From Aaosphaeria pasadenensis (lineage: Eukaryota > Ascomycota > Dothideomycetes > Pleosporales), in assembly GCA_022813625.1 (NCBI GenBank), contig JAKLMB010000006.1, positions 62,001 through 126,000 on the forward strand: a stretch of 64,000 bases of DNA, given 5' to 3'. The translations under genes were made by a program, and so were the position numbers. A model generated the notes under the pieces. The model was not told the DNA's origin and ran no database searches. It saw only the letters and a list, made by a program, of their open reading frames with translations. This document shows, one piece after another, positions 1-11,801 of the stretch. Positions within the stretch are counted from its first letter, which is position 1; each line of letters begins with the position of its first letter.

Positions 1-1771
1 GGCCTCGGAAAGACCTTGCAAACCCTTTGCATGGTGGCCAGTGACCATCATCTCCGCGCTGAGGAATTTGCGAAGACCCAGGATCCCAATTTCCGCCGCC
101 TACCTTCTCTCATTGTCTGCCCTCCAACGCTGTCTGGCCATTGGCAGCAGGAGATTCGACAATATGCTCCGTTCCTACGTTCAGTCGCATATGTTGGATC
201 ACCTTCCGTCCGCCAACAGTACAGATCGCAATTGAATGATGTCGACATTGTCATCACATCTTATGACATTTGCCGTAACGATAATGACATCTTGAAGCCT
301 TTTGCGTGGAATTACTGTGTTCTTGATGAAGGCCACCTTATCAAGAACTCAAAGTCCAAGACCAGTCAAAGTGTCAAGAATTTTCAGTCCAACCATCGTT
401 TGATTCTTTCTGGTACTCCTATTCAGAACAATGTGCTCGAGCTCTGGTCTCTCTTTGACTTCCTTATGCCAGGCTTTTTGGGTTCGGAGAAAGTCTTCCA
501 GGAGCGCTTTGCTAAGCCTATCGCGGCGTCTCGCTTCGCCAAATCGTCGTCCAAGGAACAGGAGAAGGGTGCGCTCGCAATCGAAGCGCTCCACAAGCAA
601 GTCTTGCCTTTCTTGCTTCGCAGACTCAAAGAAGAGGTCCTCGATGATCTACCTCCAAAGATCCTGCAGAATTACTACTGTGATCTTTCAGACCTCCAGA
701 GGAAGCTGTTTGAAGACTTTACCAAGAAGGAAGGTAAAGAGATACAGAATAAAGCCGGCGCTGCGGACCGAGAGAGTAAGCAGCATATTTTCCAAGCCCT
801 GCAGTACATGAAGAAGCTCTGCAATTCTCCGGCAATGGTCATAAAGCCAACGCACAAGCAATATGACGCGACCCAACACTACCTAAAACAACACAACACA
901 TCCCTTGAAGACATCGCCCACGCTCCTAAACTCGGGGCTCTGAAAGACCTGCTGGTCGACTGCGGCATAGGCGCTGCTGATGTCGAGAAAGACAAGAGTG
1001 CAAACTCAAACGGCGACTTGCCCGAAGCAGTGTCCCAGCATCGCGCTCTTGTGTTCTGTCAAATGAAGGAAATGCTGGATTTGGTGCAGACCAACGTTCT
1101 GCAGAAGATGTTGCCTTCTGTGCAGTACATGCGTCTCGATGGCTCTGTGGATGCCACCAAACGCCAGGACATCGTCAACAAGTTCAACTCTGATCCATCC
1201 TACGATGTCCTCCTGTTGACAACTTCTGTCGGTGGATTGGGTCTTAATTTGACCGGAGCCGATACCGTCATTTTTGTCGAACATGATTGGAATCCTCAAA
1301 AGGATATTCAGGCCATGGACCGCGCGCATCGCATTGGTCAGAAGAAGGTTGTCAACGTCTACCGCATCGTTACCCGTGGTACCCTCGAGGAGAAGATTCT
1401 CAAGTAAGTTCAGCTACTTCACTCACCTTTGAGTACGATACTAATGAGTTCGCAGTCTTCAACGATTCAAGATCGACGTTGCTTCTACTGTTGTCAATCA
1501 ACAGAACGCAGGTCTAGGTTCTATGCAAACAGACCAGATTCTCGACCTCTTCAATGTATCGGCCGACTCTGCTGATCCTGCAGCTTTGCCTCCCCCGCCA
1601 TCGAACGACAATGGAACGGGCATTGACGAAAATGACGCTGTTGATGCTACCGGTGCTGTGCGTGAAAAGGGACAGAAGGGCTTCCTCGACGAACTGGGTG
1701 AGCTCTGGGATGAGAGACAATACGAAGAAGAATTTGACCTCGAAGGTTTCTTGGGCAAGATGAAGAAATGA
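1..1771 (+). CDS. mot1: Mot1/BTAF1 TBP-associated Swi2/Snf2 ATPase, C-terminal part
   Basis: C-terminal ATPase half of Mot1, the nuclear ATPase that removes TATA-binding protein from DNA. The gene enters from the left edge, so the HEAT-repeat half is outside the window. Visible helicase motifs in order: Walker A GLGKT at the first codons, the Mot1-type DEGH box (about nt 325), motif III LSGTPIQNN (about nt 410), then GGLGLNL and the RAHRIGQ motif VI (about nt 1320). An intron at 1409-1456 (gtaagt donor, tactaat branch, cag acceptor) joins AAG ATT CTC AA to T CTT CAA CGA. The last exon, 1457-1771, carries the conserved MQTDQILDLF bridge and an acidic tail ending GKMKK. Family assignment is secure; only the 5' part is missing. 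Confidence 0.96.
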
Positions 1772-4653
1772 GCCCCTGGAGTCGGATGAGGTCCATGTAA
1801 GATGGTGCTTGACACCGGGGAAGGGGAGGGAGGCTCCCGACCTCGTTTGATTCCAATACATAATAGGGTGACACAATTACTGCTGCAAGTGCGCGGCAAG
1901 GCGTTTCTTGGTTGATCTATGGAAGGCATTTGCATACTTCCTCATGCATGCGCAAGTCATGGCGATGGTCTAGTTCAAGGTTCCCGCAGTCACTGTGGGC
2001 GTACCATGTGGTCTATAGCCATATTTTGAGCAGCTTGACATTTGCTTTACTTAGCACGGCGTTGGATGGACCGTCCACCTTCGACTCGATCATTGGTTTG
2101 TGTAGGGGGGGGTCCCCTCATCAAAGTCTTTGACATGTATAGGTAGTTGAGTAGGATTAGGTGCGATAACCATACTTTTTCCCAGTGACCTTCGTAACAA
2201 CGAATGAAGGCTGGCTTGGACACCACTCGATAGAAACAGTTTTCCTAGTATCTGCTTTGTGCTACAACACCTTGGCCTCGTTTTGGCCCTTCCATCTCCC
2301 TGCATTACACATTCCAGTCACTCCCTTATCCCCGTCGCACATCTGATCCTCAAGCGTCTCTCGCTGCAAATCCACCTCCACAAACTCCTTTGTCAATGTC
2401 CAGCCCAAACCACCTCTCAATTTCCCGCACGCTACCTTAAAACCATTATGAACTATTTCTTCCGTTTCCGGTGTCTCTCCGCACGTTTCCCAGCGTAATC
2501 ACACCATCCACCGTATCCCACCCGAGGGAAATCATCGCTATCCGCACGCGCTCGTCTCAGAGGCCATAAGCCCGTTCATATGTCGGAAGACATCACAACT
2601 CGTTCTTTCATACACTAAGATACGATTTTAAAATAATATAAAGTGGAAATTTTGATGCGTAGTCGGACTTTGACGCGTTCATGCTCATCTTCTGCTTCTA
2701 CTGTGCCGCTGGGAGTCATGGGAGAGGTTGATTTCTCAGTGCAGTACTATCGCATACACGCCAGTACACCAAACACCTTGACATACAAATTTTTCACCTT
2801 TTTGTTCGTTTTAAATTTATTTTCTTGTATTTTCAGGATCGTTCAATGTATACTTAATTTTATTTGTATTTGTCTGGTTTCGTTCGCTGTTTGTGTATTT
2901 CATATAATTTTATGATGTTGCTTGTATGTTTGTTTTCATCACTCTATCAACATAACTACACAACTAAAGATTAAATTGAATAGAAACTACTACCAAGGGA
3001 ATGGCGACACAATATCGAGTATCCAATCGACATATAATAAAAGAGGTATCGGAACTTCACCATAAACCTTGAAATTGATGGCTCCATTAGGTTTTGTTGA
3101 TTTGATAGGATCTGGGGGGTAGTTGTTTACACTGGTAATACGTAGGTGAGATGTGCTGACTAGTTGATGAGAAGAGACGCAACGCCTCAACTCTACGCAT
3201 GCGTCGGACATTGAATGAGGCGTATTCATATTGAAAAAGGGATACAAGACAAATCATCTCACGCGCGATCGACTCATTCATTTCCTTTAGTCCTTTCATC
3301 CTTTGACGATGGAATGTCTACAGCCATGCTCCTCAGCGCGCGCTGCACCACCATCACCATCATCCACCAGAGCTCTAGCTTTAGCGGGACCAATTCATAC
3401 TCCATAGCGTAAGACTAGGAGAGAAGAGAGGAAAGCAATTGTCGTCGAATTAAACATCGTTTCAGTTGAAATCAGGCCCTCCGGCGGAGTATTGATCCTT
3501 CATTCCTTCTTCCTCCCTAACTTCCGCCCGGGCACGGGCTACGGCGGCGACTGCACATGTCACGGACATCAATAGGGGATCTTATTCTTGTCGACGATGG
3601 ATATGTGATGATGATTACTCCGTCCTTTCTGTAGCTATGGCCATAATTCAAAACCAAGAACAGAAAAATGAAAACCCCAAAACAGCCCAACGGTCGTTGG
3701 CGTAACACAAACACCATCCTTTTTCCTTTAGGCGCCGAACATACATACGCATACCTCTCCCTTGCTTTAAAACAGATCCACCACCACCACCACCACCACC
3801 ACCACCACAAAAGGCATAACGGTGGTTCACATGCCTGGATGAAACATCCTTCTCGCGTGGGCGATGCGGGTCTGTCTCTTCGTAAATAGCTCTGGGCTGA
3901 CTGTCAAAACCGGCTGTTAGATGTCATGAGAGACAATAGCATGGCGCGTGTGTAGTACAAGAAAGGCAAAACATCAGTTAAGTTATATCACAACCTGCTC
4001 TTTTTTACTGCGTATAGTCAGTACGCAGTATGTTCAAACACGTCCACTCTCCGTCGAAGGTCGTCTCCCGGCTGAAAGGTTGATATGTGTCGGGATCAAT
4101 GTGTTACGCGACGTCGGGTAGATGAATGTTTTGCGTACCGAGTATATATGTGTGTGAACTATTCAAGGAAGGAAGGGATGGAGACGTGTCCGAGCGGCCA
4201 CGCGACGATAAGGTTTGTTGGTAGGTGGGTGGGCGGTACCGAAGTATAGAGAAGGTTTAAGTCGACGTCGTGGGACGTGGAGAACGACGGAGGACGACAC
4301 CACCACAGAACAGCAGGTGTGATAGCGTCCATCGTGTCTCATTTGTGGGATAGAACAAGGATATTATTTAGAAGGGCCAAACACAAGAGCGAGAAGACAA
4401 TTCAAAGCAGGCATCACAACAAGGCACACATGTTTAGGGTTTTCTAGAACAAGTCTCTTCAAATATCTACCGCTTCCACCACCGAACTACCAATTATTAA
4501 ACAATCGCGAACCATGTACACGCAAGGGTATTTGTCTGGACGTTTTCCCTAATCCCTGGGAATCCGAAACCAATGCACTCCGTTCATGCAAAGTCATAGC
4601 CTTTTAGCAACCCGCGAGCGGGCCACACAAAGCTTTTAATTGAGAGATGACAT
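1772..4653. other. Gene-free stretch, 2.9 kb
   Basis: Between the convergent 3' ends of mot1 (+) and the GPI-type gene (-). It must contain both 3' UTRs. The plus strand is CT-rich at about 2250-2560. A CCA trinucleotide run lies at 3778-3808. No open frame longer than about 100 codons and no splice-joinable coding sequence was recognised. Confidence 0.6.
3778..3808. repeat. (CCA)10 microsatellite
   Basis: About ten perfect CCA units. Open frames through it give poly-His or poly-Trp/Gly, which are artefacts of the repeat. Confidence 0.95.
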
Positions 4654-5500
4654 TTACAAGAAGAAAGCAGCGAAGGCACCAACACCGGCGACGAAGCCAC
4701 CGACCTTGGCGTGGCTGGCAGCGCCAGTGAACTCAGCAGGAGCAGTGGGCTTGATGTAGCTGTGAATGGCATTAGGACTTGAAATTCGTATCAGATTGAG
4801 GATTGAAAACTTACCCGGAGCTGGAGGCAGTGCCGACGATGGGGACAACGGGGTAACCGGTGCCGGAGGGGATCGGGTAAGGAGCAGGAGCGCTAGGAGC
4901 GGGAGCGCTGGGGTAAGGAGCAGGAGCGCTGGGAGCAGGGCCGGAGGGGTATCCGGGGGTGCTGCTGGGGTAGGGGACAACGACTGTAACGGTAGAGGTT
5001 GTCAGGCAAACCGAAGAAGACTCGACGGGGGCGGGAGCGGAGGGGTAGGGTTTACCGGAAGACTCAGCAGGGTAGCCGGGCTTGCTGGAGGACTCAACAG
5101 GGTAGCTGGGCTTGCTGCTGGACTCAACAGGGTAGGCGGGGGTGCTGGATGGCTTGCTGGGGTATCCAGGGTAGGCGGGAGCGCTGGAGGACTCAGCAGG
5201 GTAAGAAGGAACGCTGCTGGACTCGGCAGGGTAGCCGGGGTAGGCGGGAGCGCTGGAAGACTCAGCAGGGTAGGCGGGGACGCTGCTGGACTCGACGGGG
5301 TAGACCGGGTAGACGGGGGTGGAGGAGACCTCGGGGTAAGCCGGGGTGGAGGAGACGGGCTCAGCGCTGGAGAGGTTCGTAAGTAAATGGACGTTGTGGA
5401 AGATGAAGAAGTTGGGAGAAACTTACGGGTAAGCACCGTAGCCAGGGGCGGCGGAGACGAGGCCGGCAACGGCAGCAATGATGGCAATGGAGGCACGCAT
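4654..5500 (-). CDS. Repeat-rich Pro/Ser/Tyr GPI-anchored-type cell-wall protein
   Basis: Predicted secreted protein of 243 aa from three exons: 5427-5500, 4815-5366 and 4654-4759. Introns are 5367-5426 (gtaagt...ccag) and 4760-4814 (gtaagt...acag), both frame-preserving. Residues 1 to about 19 form a signal peptide (MRASIAIIAAVAGLVSA). The middle consists of degenerate repeats of the type YPAESSS(A/V/K)P with YPGYP variants, then SVCLTTSTVTV and a second Pro/Ala/Ser block. The C-terminus is a small-residue stretch followed by the hydrophobic tail GVGAFAAFFL without basic residues, as expected for GPI attachment. Together these suggest a serine-rich structural wall or adhesin-like protein. 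No catalytic domain is visible. The repeats may vary in number between strains. The larger frames on both strands here are byproducts of its codon-biased repeats. Confidence 0.85.
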
Positions 5501-8500
5501 TTTGATTGATTTGAAGATTAAGAGGTACTTGAACTCGAAAAGAGAATAGTGGTAATTGGCGGAGGATTGGTATTAAAGATAGTGGTAATTAGTTGGTATT
5601 CAACGAATGGACGACCGTGGGTCAGGTGTAAGGCTCGAAGTAACTTGCTTGAGTGAAGAGAGAGAAAGAAAACGAAATGGAGAGCGAGAGATGGGATATC
5701 TTATGTACAAGTGGGAGATTGCGTGCACGGTAGCGCGGACCGGAAACAAATGGGCCAGCGGGATGGGAGCTTGAAAGGGGGAATAGACAACCAGACAGAC
5801 CATACAGACCATACCAGGGCATAACCAGGAGGCAAAGTGGAAGTGAATGGGCGGGCGCCAGGGGGGTAGACCGTAGACCGTCTCTCGCCATTACGGTTGG
5901 TCGTTGGGATTGGAGTGGATGGATGGAACTAACGCAGGAACATGCAGCCGCTAGGGCCAATCTTTTTCCACTTCCTCCTTTTCTTCCCTGCTGTTTCCCC
6001 TGTCATCTTTTCCTCCTCCACCCCCCCCTCCACCATCCTCCACCACACCTCATCCCTCCCTCCACGGCCCACCCATTCACTACTTGACTTGACTTTACTC
6101 TCTTCAGAAGGTTTGGCTGTCGCCCCGGTGCTTGTGGCTTTTTTTTCGTATTCTTCGAATGAACAACAGGCCCCCCCCTTCTCATGCCTTGATTCTCAGG
6201 ATCACTACTACACGGTACTACTACTGCACCATTGATTCTGTGAGTCGTTCCGCTGAGTCGAGCCTCTGGTCCTGTACGGAGTAAACATCCAGATTGCCTT
6301 CCTCCACTCCTCCCACCAATGAAATCCACAAGTGGAGTGCAAGTCAGTCTACAATGCAAGTGGGAAGTGTAATTAATAGTCTGGAAGGTAGAGACTTCCC
6401 GGCGGAGAGGCGGAGAGGGCCTGACCGCCTCGTTGTCAACAGTATTCGCTGTCTTCCGCGCCAATACTGCGTGTGTATGTACAACGCTCTCCACCGCTCG
6501 GAAGGGTGGCCAGGGCGGCTATCCCGCTGGCACACCGTCCTGTTGGCCTACCTAGGTACAGCTCCTGGAGCTCTCTCGAGCTTCCCATCTACGTAGGTGC
6601 TGTGTATACTGGCCGGTGGCGACGGTCCACGGCGACGGCGAGGACGAGGACGAGGACGGGTTGACAGCGGCGAACTCCCATGGCGACCAAAATTATCCTC
6701 TCCAGCTGTCAGCAACACTCAACAGCTGCAGGGCACGGGTTCTCCTGACTGTTCCCTGCCCGTGATGTCCTGCGCAACCCAAGAATAATCTGCAAGCCTG
6801 TTGCAAAGAATAGCAGCAGTACCCATATTACGCTGCACATTGGAGTGGGTGAGCAATAATCAATCATGAAAGCCACTCCTCGTGTGCCATGGAATACAGC
6901 GTGGAGACGACACGCAACGCAGCCCCAGTTGGACCGACCGAAAATGGAACGTATCGTCAGGGGCGCACCTTATCTCGATTGCCCTTTGCGGTCGGAATTG
7001 ATTGTCCAGCACGCGCGCACAATTTGACTGGACATCATCATAACCTCTGGCCTACCAGGCCTACCAGAGCGGTCCAATAACGCTCGTCACGACCACGGTG
7101 AAATTAATGAGTCGAGTCTCGGCCAACAATCCGCCCCAAACGAAAGTAATAACAATAATGAAAACAAAATTTGGCGGCAAATGGTCCTGTAGATCCCTAA
7201 CCCAATCAGGCTTGAGCTGGCTGTGTCAGCGTCACAGATTCCTTTCTCGCACCAGCGCTACCTCTTTGTTCTCCGACCATACAACCAAGTTGAACCAACC
7301 TTACCTCCTAAGCTCCATGGTCCATGACTCCACGTGTGTGTTGTTGTGTTTACCTACTCTGGGTATTGTTTGGATGAAACAAGGAACGAGTAAACAGCTC
7401 GCGACAAGTCAGTTATCCTTGCTCATGCGATGTCCCGGATATTTTCGACAGGAGCGAAAAACCGTTGAACGCGACTGGGGCTACTTCACGAGAGCTTGTT
7501 TTGCTCCTCCCGCCGCGCTCCCGTTGAAAATCATGCACAATTCAGCTGTGCAGAGAGACGCCGTGAATAACGGCGCCTGCCGGTGATGGCCTTTACCTCT
7601 GTGTATGGACAATCGATTAGTACTCGACTGTGCAAAGAACACGGGGGCACTCCATGTCGGAGCGAGAGCTCATCAGCTCATCGTAGATACAACCTTATTG
7701 CTACTCATCCGGGATCAGAGTTATTGACAACACGGCGAGACGCTGAGTGCAAATAGGTTACCGCCATGCATGCTTGGTCGCATGCAAGAACACCACAAGC
7801 AAGCAGGCAAGCATGGTCGTTTGGCCGAAGAGTCCAGGCAAGGATGATTATCCATAATCGATAAAAAGCACGAAAGGCAGCGCACGTCCATACCATTGTG
7901 GAGATGTGGAAATGAAAGCTCAGGCGGGTCCCCATTGGGCATAGGATTGATCCCCTGCGATTCCTCCCATCTCATCATCTCATCTCATCTCATCTGCGCA
8001 CTACTGTTCAAGGTACCTTTGGTTTGCAGCAGGCCTCCCTCAACCTCATGTCATTTCGCTTCAACAGCCCTGTTCAAACGCAATTAGCAATTGTTCATGC
8101 TCGCAATTTGCCCCCAGTCACTCCTAAGCTCTACTCCTTCGCCCTATCCACCTCCACCTTCCTGTTCTTTGCCATTGACGCCGCCTATCACGTTTCAGCC
8201 CCTCGTAATTGGCCAGCCGCCCTGTACCTCATGAGTCGCTCATCTCGCCCGTCGGTCCAATTACTCCCTCAGTGCTCGTGCGGCACTCGCTTTCCTCTAC
8301 CCATCATCTCAAATCTCCACCACACGCTGAAAACCGAGACCCAAATCGACCGTTCCATTTGTTCCGAAAAGTGGATTTCACTCCTGCCAAGCTTCATGAT
8401 CTGAGGACCGACAGCAATCTGTTGGTGACAAAGGAGATGTAGAGAGATCTATACGAGGCTTATTGTTGAACCAAGTACTCCTTTCTTCGTGCATTAACGT

Positions 8501-10316
8501 AACTGTCGTGCACGTCCTGTTTGGGTCACCATCTCGCTTTGGCCGTTTCCTATGTATACACTATGTGGGTACTCTGATATGCCAGCGCAGGAGTCTCCAC
8601 CCTCGTCTTCAGGTTTCAGCACTCATCGATCGCGATATCTACACAGTACAGTTCGACATTCGAGGGTGTCTACCGAATCTTCCTCCTCCGTATCTCAGGA
8701 TCCTTTCTCTCAACACCTTCAACCATACTGGACACCGTTCCTTCCCTTTGCACCTTCCACTGCTCCTTTCGTCCTTCACCACTGTCCCCCAGTCGATATC
8801 CCGATGCAACTACACCTAATCCTTTCGCTCTGCTCAGTTGACCGTACTCGTACCGACCCCTGCAACTCGATAGCAACGCCATTCTCGAAGAATGGAAGCA
8901 TTATCTCCCATGGGTCATGAATATCTTAGCCAGGGCTATCCTATCCACATACCAGTCTCCCGTTTTCAAATGGCAACAATTGGGGATTCTTCCTCAAACA
9001 GACCATTGATTTTGTTTCCTGTCTTTGCCCTCGGACCTTTCTCTCTGGACTATGAAGGCACATGCGGGATCTCAACAGCATCAGCACCTGTCTATCTTTA
9101 TGTGAATACTTTGGAATCGTCGTTCTCTCCTAGAGGCGCATAAGATCCGCCTTGTTGCAGTGTCCACAGTTCCGCCACTTCTCGCTGTATAACCTGAATC
9201 CTCGGCTCAAACTTATCAAGTCGCATACCTTTGGCTCCTCATTCGTTTTGACCCTTCTAACCTCTTTGTCGGCTTCTTAATCAGTATGACAGGCGCATGA
9301 GTTCGCTCTGTTTTTTCTCTCTCTTTCATTCCGTCAGACAACTAACATGAGGCTTGCTTACATGACAGGTAGTCATCCTTGATTCTTGGGATTCTCTCGA
9401 GCTGCATGTCTAACAACTGGATCCTTCTACTTGACCGGACTCACCGTACGCTCTTGGAAACAGCCATTATTGATTTAGGACCGTGGTAACTCCAGAAAGA
9501 CCCGGGCTCTAACACCCTTTTAGATGGAACTATATTTCGCCAATTTCCCTTGTTGCCATGAACGCGCATGTCCCATATCCTGCCCTACAAATTTCTCGGA
9601 CGCTCTGCAGATACTTTTACTCCAGATGGTCACCAAATTGTTCACTATGTCAGGTCAATATATAACAACTTCGCTATTCGGGAAGATAGCACAGTATCCT
9701 TTTCAGGAATCTATCAGCCCGGATTCAACACATCAATATACCCTTTCGCATTCGGACGGCATCAATTCCAGTATGCCATTTATATGAAGTAGGAATGAAT
9801 ATCTCTTTTTCACGACGTGGACAAAGCATTAGTCTTCGACCTTTGCTTTTTCTCATATCTTCAACAATATCTGTACCCGTAACCGTGGGCCGCGAAATGG
9901 ACGACACATCCTAGATCTAGAGGTTTTTACGCATAAAAGCTGTCCCGCTGGAATTGACATTTGGGTGGCCGAAGGTATCATTGTAACTCGTTATGTTCTT
10001 ACGTAGCACATCTGCCCTACTGGTCCAACCGTATAAGACGGGCTCTACGAATACAACATGTTTCCTCCACCTCACCCTGTCGCTCGCATGAGTGCTACTG
10101 GCTGGACTGCTATTATCTACTGGATCGGCCATCTGTGTTGAGGAAATTTGTCGATGTGTTTCGCAAAACATGTTTATGATCCCCGCGCAAGCTCTTGTGG
10201 TTCCATTTTTCCTTTTCGTCTTTCGTCGGGAAGGGCAATGAATTGGTTCTATTAATATCATCTTTTCTAGGCGTTTTCCGATCCGCAAGGTCATTCCAAA
10301 GAATGCCAACCAGAAG
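5501..10316. other. Long stretch without an assignable gene, 4.8 kb
   Basis: 5501-6240 is the likely promoter and leader of the minus-strand wall-protein gene and is CT-rich on the plus strand (GA-rich in its own direction). 6240-7900 shows only short unconvincing frames. 7900-10300 is pyrimidine-rich on the plus strand with many splice-like signals but only short frames, for example 8024-8404, 8552-8920 and 9568-9792. None was recognised as a family member. It could hold a long noncoding transcript, a decayed gene or an intron-rich orphan. Confidence 0.5.
7967..7996. repeat. CTCAT short tandem repeat
   Basis: Imperfect CATCT/CTCAT units repeated about five times at the start of the pyrimidine-rich stretch. 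Confidence 0.8.
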
Positions 10317-11801
10317 CTACCAATCTATCCCGAGCATCCTAAGCATCGAAAACATCCCAAGCATTCCAAGCAGCCTGCGTAGCAAACCCCGCTTTCTCAT
10401 GATCGGATGCTCAGCACGTTTTCTCTCCATGTCAAGTTGGGCCTCAGAGATGTATGACGTTCGGTCTTCAAAGCCCCCATACTTAGCGAAAATGACCGGG
10501 ATTGCTCGACTACGACATTCATCTAGCAACCACACCCTACCCATCAGTACGTCGTTGTCGATATACGTCCAAAATGGAAGACCACCGTTTGTTTGCTGAG
10601 GATGCTTTTTGAGGAATATGACTGTTCGTTTCAGCTCCGGTACACTGCCGTTCACTACACCCACATTAAGCTTGCTCTTCCGAACTGGTACATCGAGTAC
10701 CGCTGAGAATGAGAGTTCCATAACCTTTGCGTAGTAAGGAACTACGAGAGTGAATTCCTTCAGAGCGGGGATCTTAGCCAGGATATTGCAAGCAGTTTCA
10801 TACGCACGCAACCCATCCTGATCTGGCCCTATAGATTCGCCGAGCTTTGGAATCTTCAGGCGATCCAGTATGGCATTCATTTCGGGGAAGTCATCGCCGT
10901 GGCTTTCTAGCGGATTGGCCCACTGCCACTTGCCCACGGAGCACCATTCTGGATAGTTGACGGAGACATTGGTCAGATACTGGCAGTTCGTGTTAATGTG
11001 CCAGAGGAAGCCACACAGCATCGACCAACCGCCCGTGTCCGAGAAACGGAATTCATTACAGCCATACAGAATGCCGATGGCTTCAGTATGGACCTGCCGT
11101 GATAGGCGGAGTATAGTGACATTGAGGGGCTTAGTGGACCGTTTGATCATGTCTAGGCGGGTGACGTGGTTCCTCCACGGCTTACGAGGGAGAATTGGCC
11201 AGAAGTCGATCGGGTGTGGTGAGATCAAGCAAGCTCTGTAGATCTCCATCCGCAGTTCTCCAGGTAACTTCATCAACGGAAACACCTTCTGCTGCAGCCG
11301 AAGCTGCAGCCGCAGCCGCCACCGTTCCTTGAACAACAACTTGTATGCTCGGAGCATCCACCGAATCAAAGTAATGAACACATCCAGAAATGGGCCACAC
11401 CTGAAAATATCGAGCTCCCAATCCTGACTCGCCAGCTCCTTCCGCTTGTCCGCGATTTCCCTCGCATACACCCGGCACTGCTGTTCCAGCTGCGCGATGT
11501 CGTCGCGCGCCGCAAGCAGCGACTCCCTCCGCTCCAGCAGCTTCTCAATCGCACTTGCGTCCGCCTTGATCAGCTGCACGTACAACCGGTCCATCTTGGT
11601 CGCCCACCGTTGCCTTTTGTCCTCGAGATTCACAAGAAAGCCCTCATGTCGGGATTGGTTGAACGAGATAACGGTCTCCACATGTTTGATGCGCTCATGC
11701 TCCTCTTGAACAAGGCGCTCGCGGAGGGAAACATTGCGGTTTCGCATCGAGGGTCGGGGGCCTCGAGGCGGCTGGAGGTCAAGAAATTGTGCCATGGACA
11801 T
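10317..11801 (-). CDS. Coiled-coil protein with F-box-like/2EXR-type region
   Basis: Single-exon frame of 494 aa beginning MSMAQFLDLQ. Residues about 25-140 are charged and heptad-like (RLVQEEHERI, EKLLERRESL, ELASQDWELD), predicting a coiled coil. Residues about 145-165 are hydrophobic. At about 178 the motif LPGELRMEIYRACL resembles the LP.ELR..IW helix that opens fungal 2EXR/F-box-like domains. It is followed by LRLSRQVHTEAIGILYGCNEF, typical of that expanded fungal family. The usual reading is a substrate-recognition or scaffolding protein, but no ligase partner is visible here. An in-frame Met two codons downstream is an alternative start. Confidence 0.82.
   Translation of the reverse strand: MSMAQFLDLQPPRGPRPSMRNRNVSLRERLVQEEHERIKHVETVISFNQSRHEGFLVNLEDKRQRWATKMDRLYVQLIKADASAIEKLLERRESLLAARDDIAQLEQQCRVYAREIADKRKELASQDWELDIFRCGPFLDVFITLIRWMLRAYKLLFKERWRLRLQLRLQQKVFPLMKLPGELRMEIYRACLISPHPIDFWPILPRKPWRNHVTRLDMIKRSTKPLNVTILRLSRQVHTEAIGILYGCNEFRFSDTGGWSMLCGFLWHINTNCQYLTNVSVNYPEWCSVGKWQWANPLESHGDDFPEMNAILDRLKIPKLGESIGPDQDGLRAYETACNILAKIPALKEFTLVVPYYAKVMELSFSAVLDVPVRKSKLNVGVVNGSVPELKRTVIFLKKHPQQTNGGLPFWTYIDNDVLMGRVWLLDECRSRAIPVIFAKYGGFEDRTSYISEAQLDMERKRAEHPIMRKRGLLRRLLGMLGMFSMLRMLGIDW

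Noticed and set aside
3668..3889. Poly-His encoding frame
   Set aside because: Produced by the CCA microsatellite.
4766..5496. Frames of 127-206 codons on both strands over the wall-protein gene
   Set aside because: Artefacts of its Pro/Ser/Tyr repeats; only the spliced minus-strand frame gives a signal peptide, repeats and a GPI-like tail.
7098..7586. 162-codon plus-strand frame
   Set aside because: No domain, no leader or splice context, amino-acid composition like random sequence.
9917..10309. 130-codon minus-strand frame downstream of the F-box-like gene
   Set aside because: Probably its 3' UTR; no domain or independent start context.
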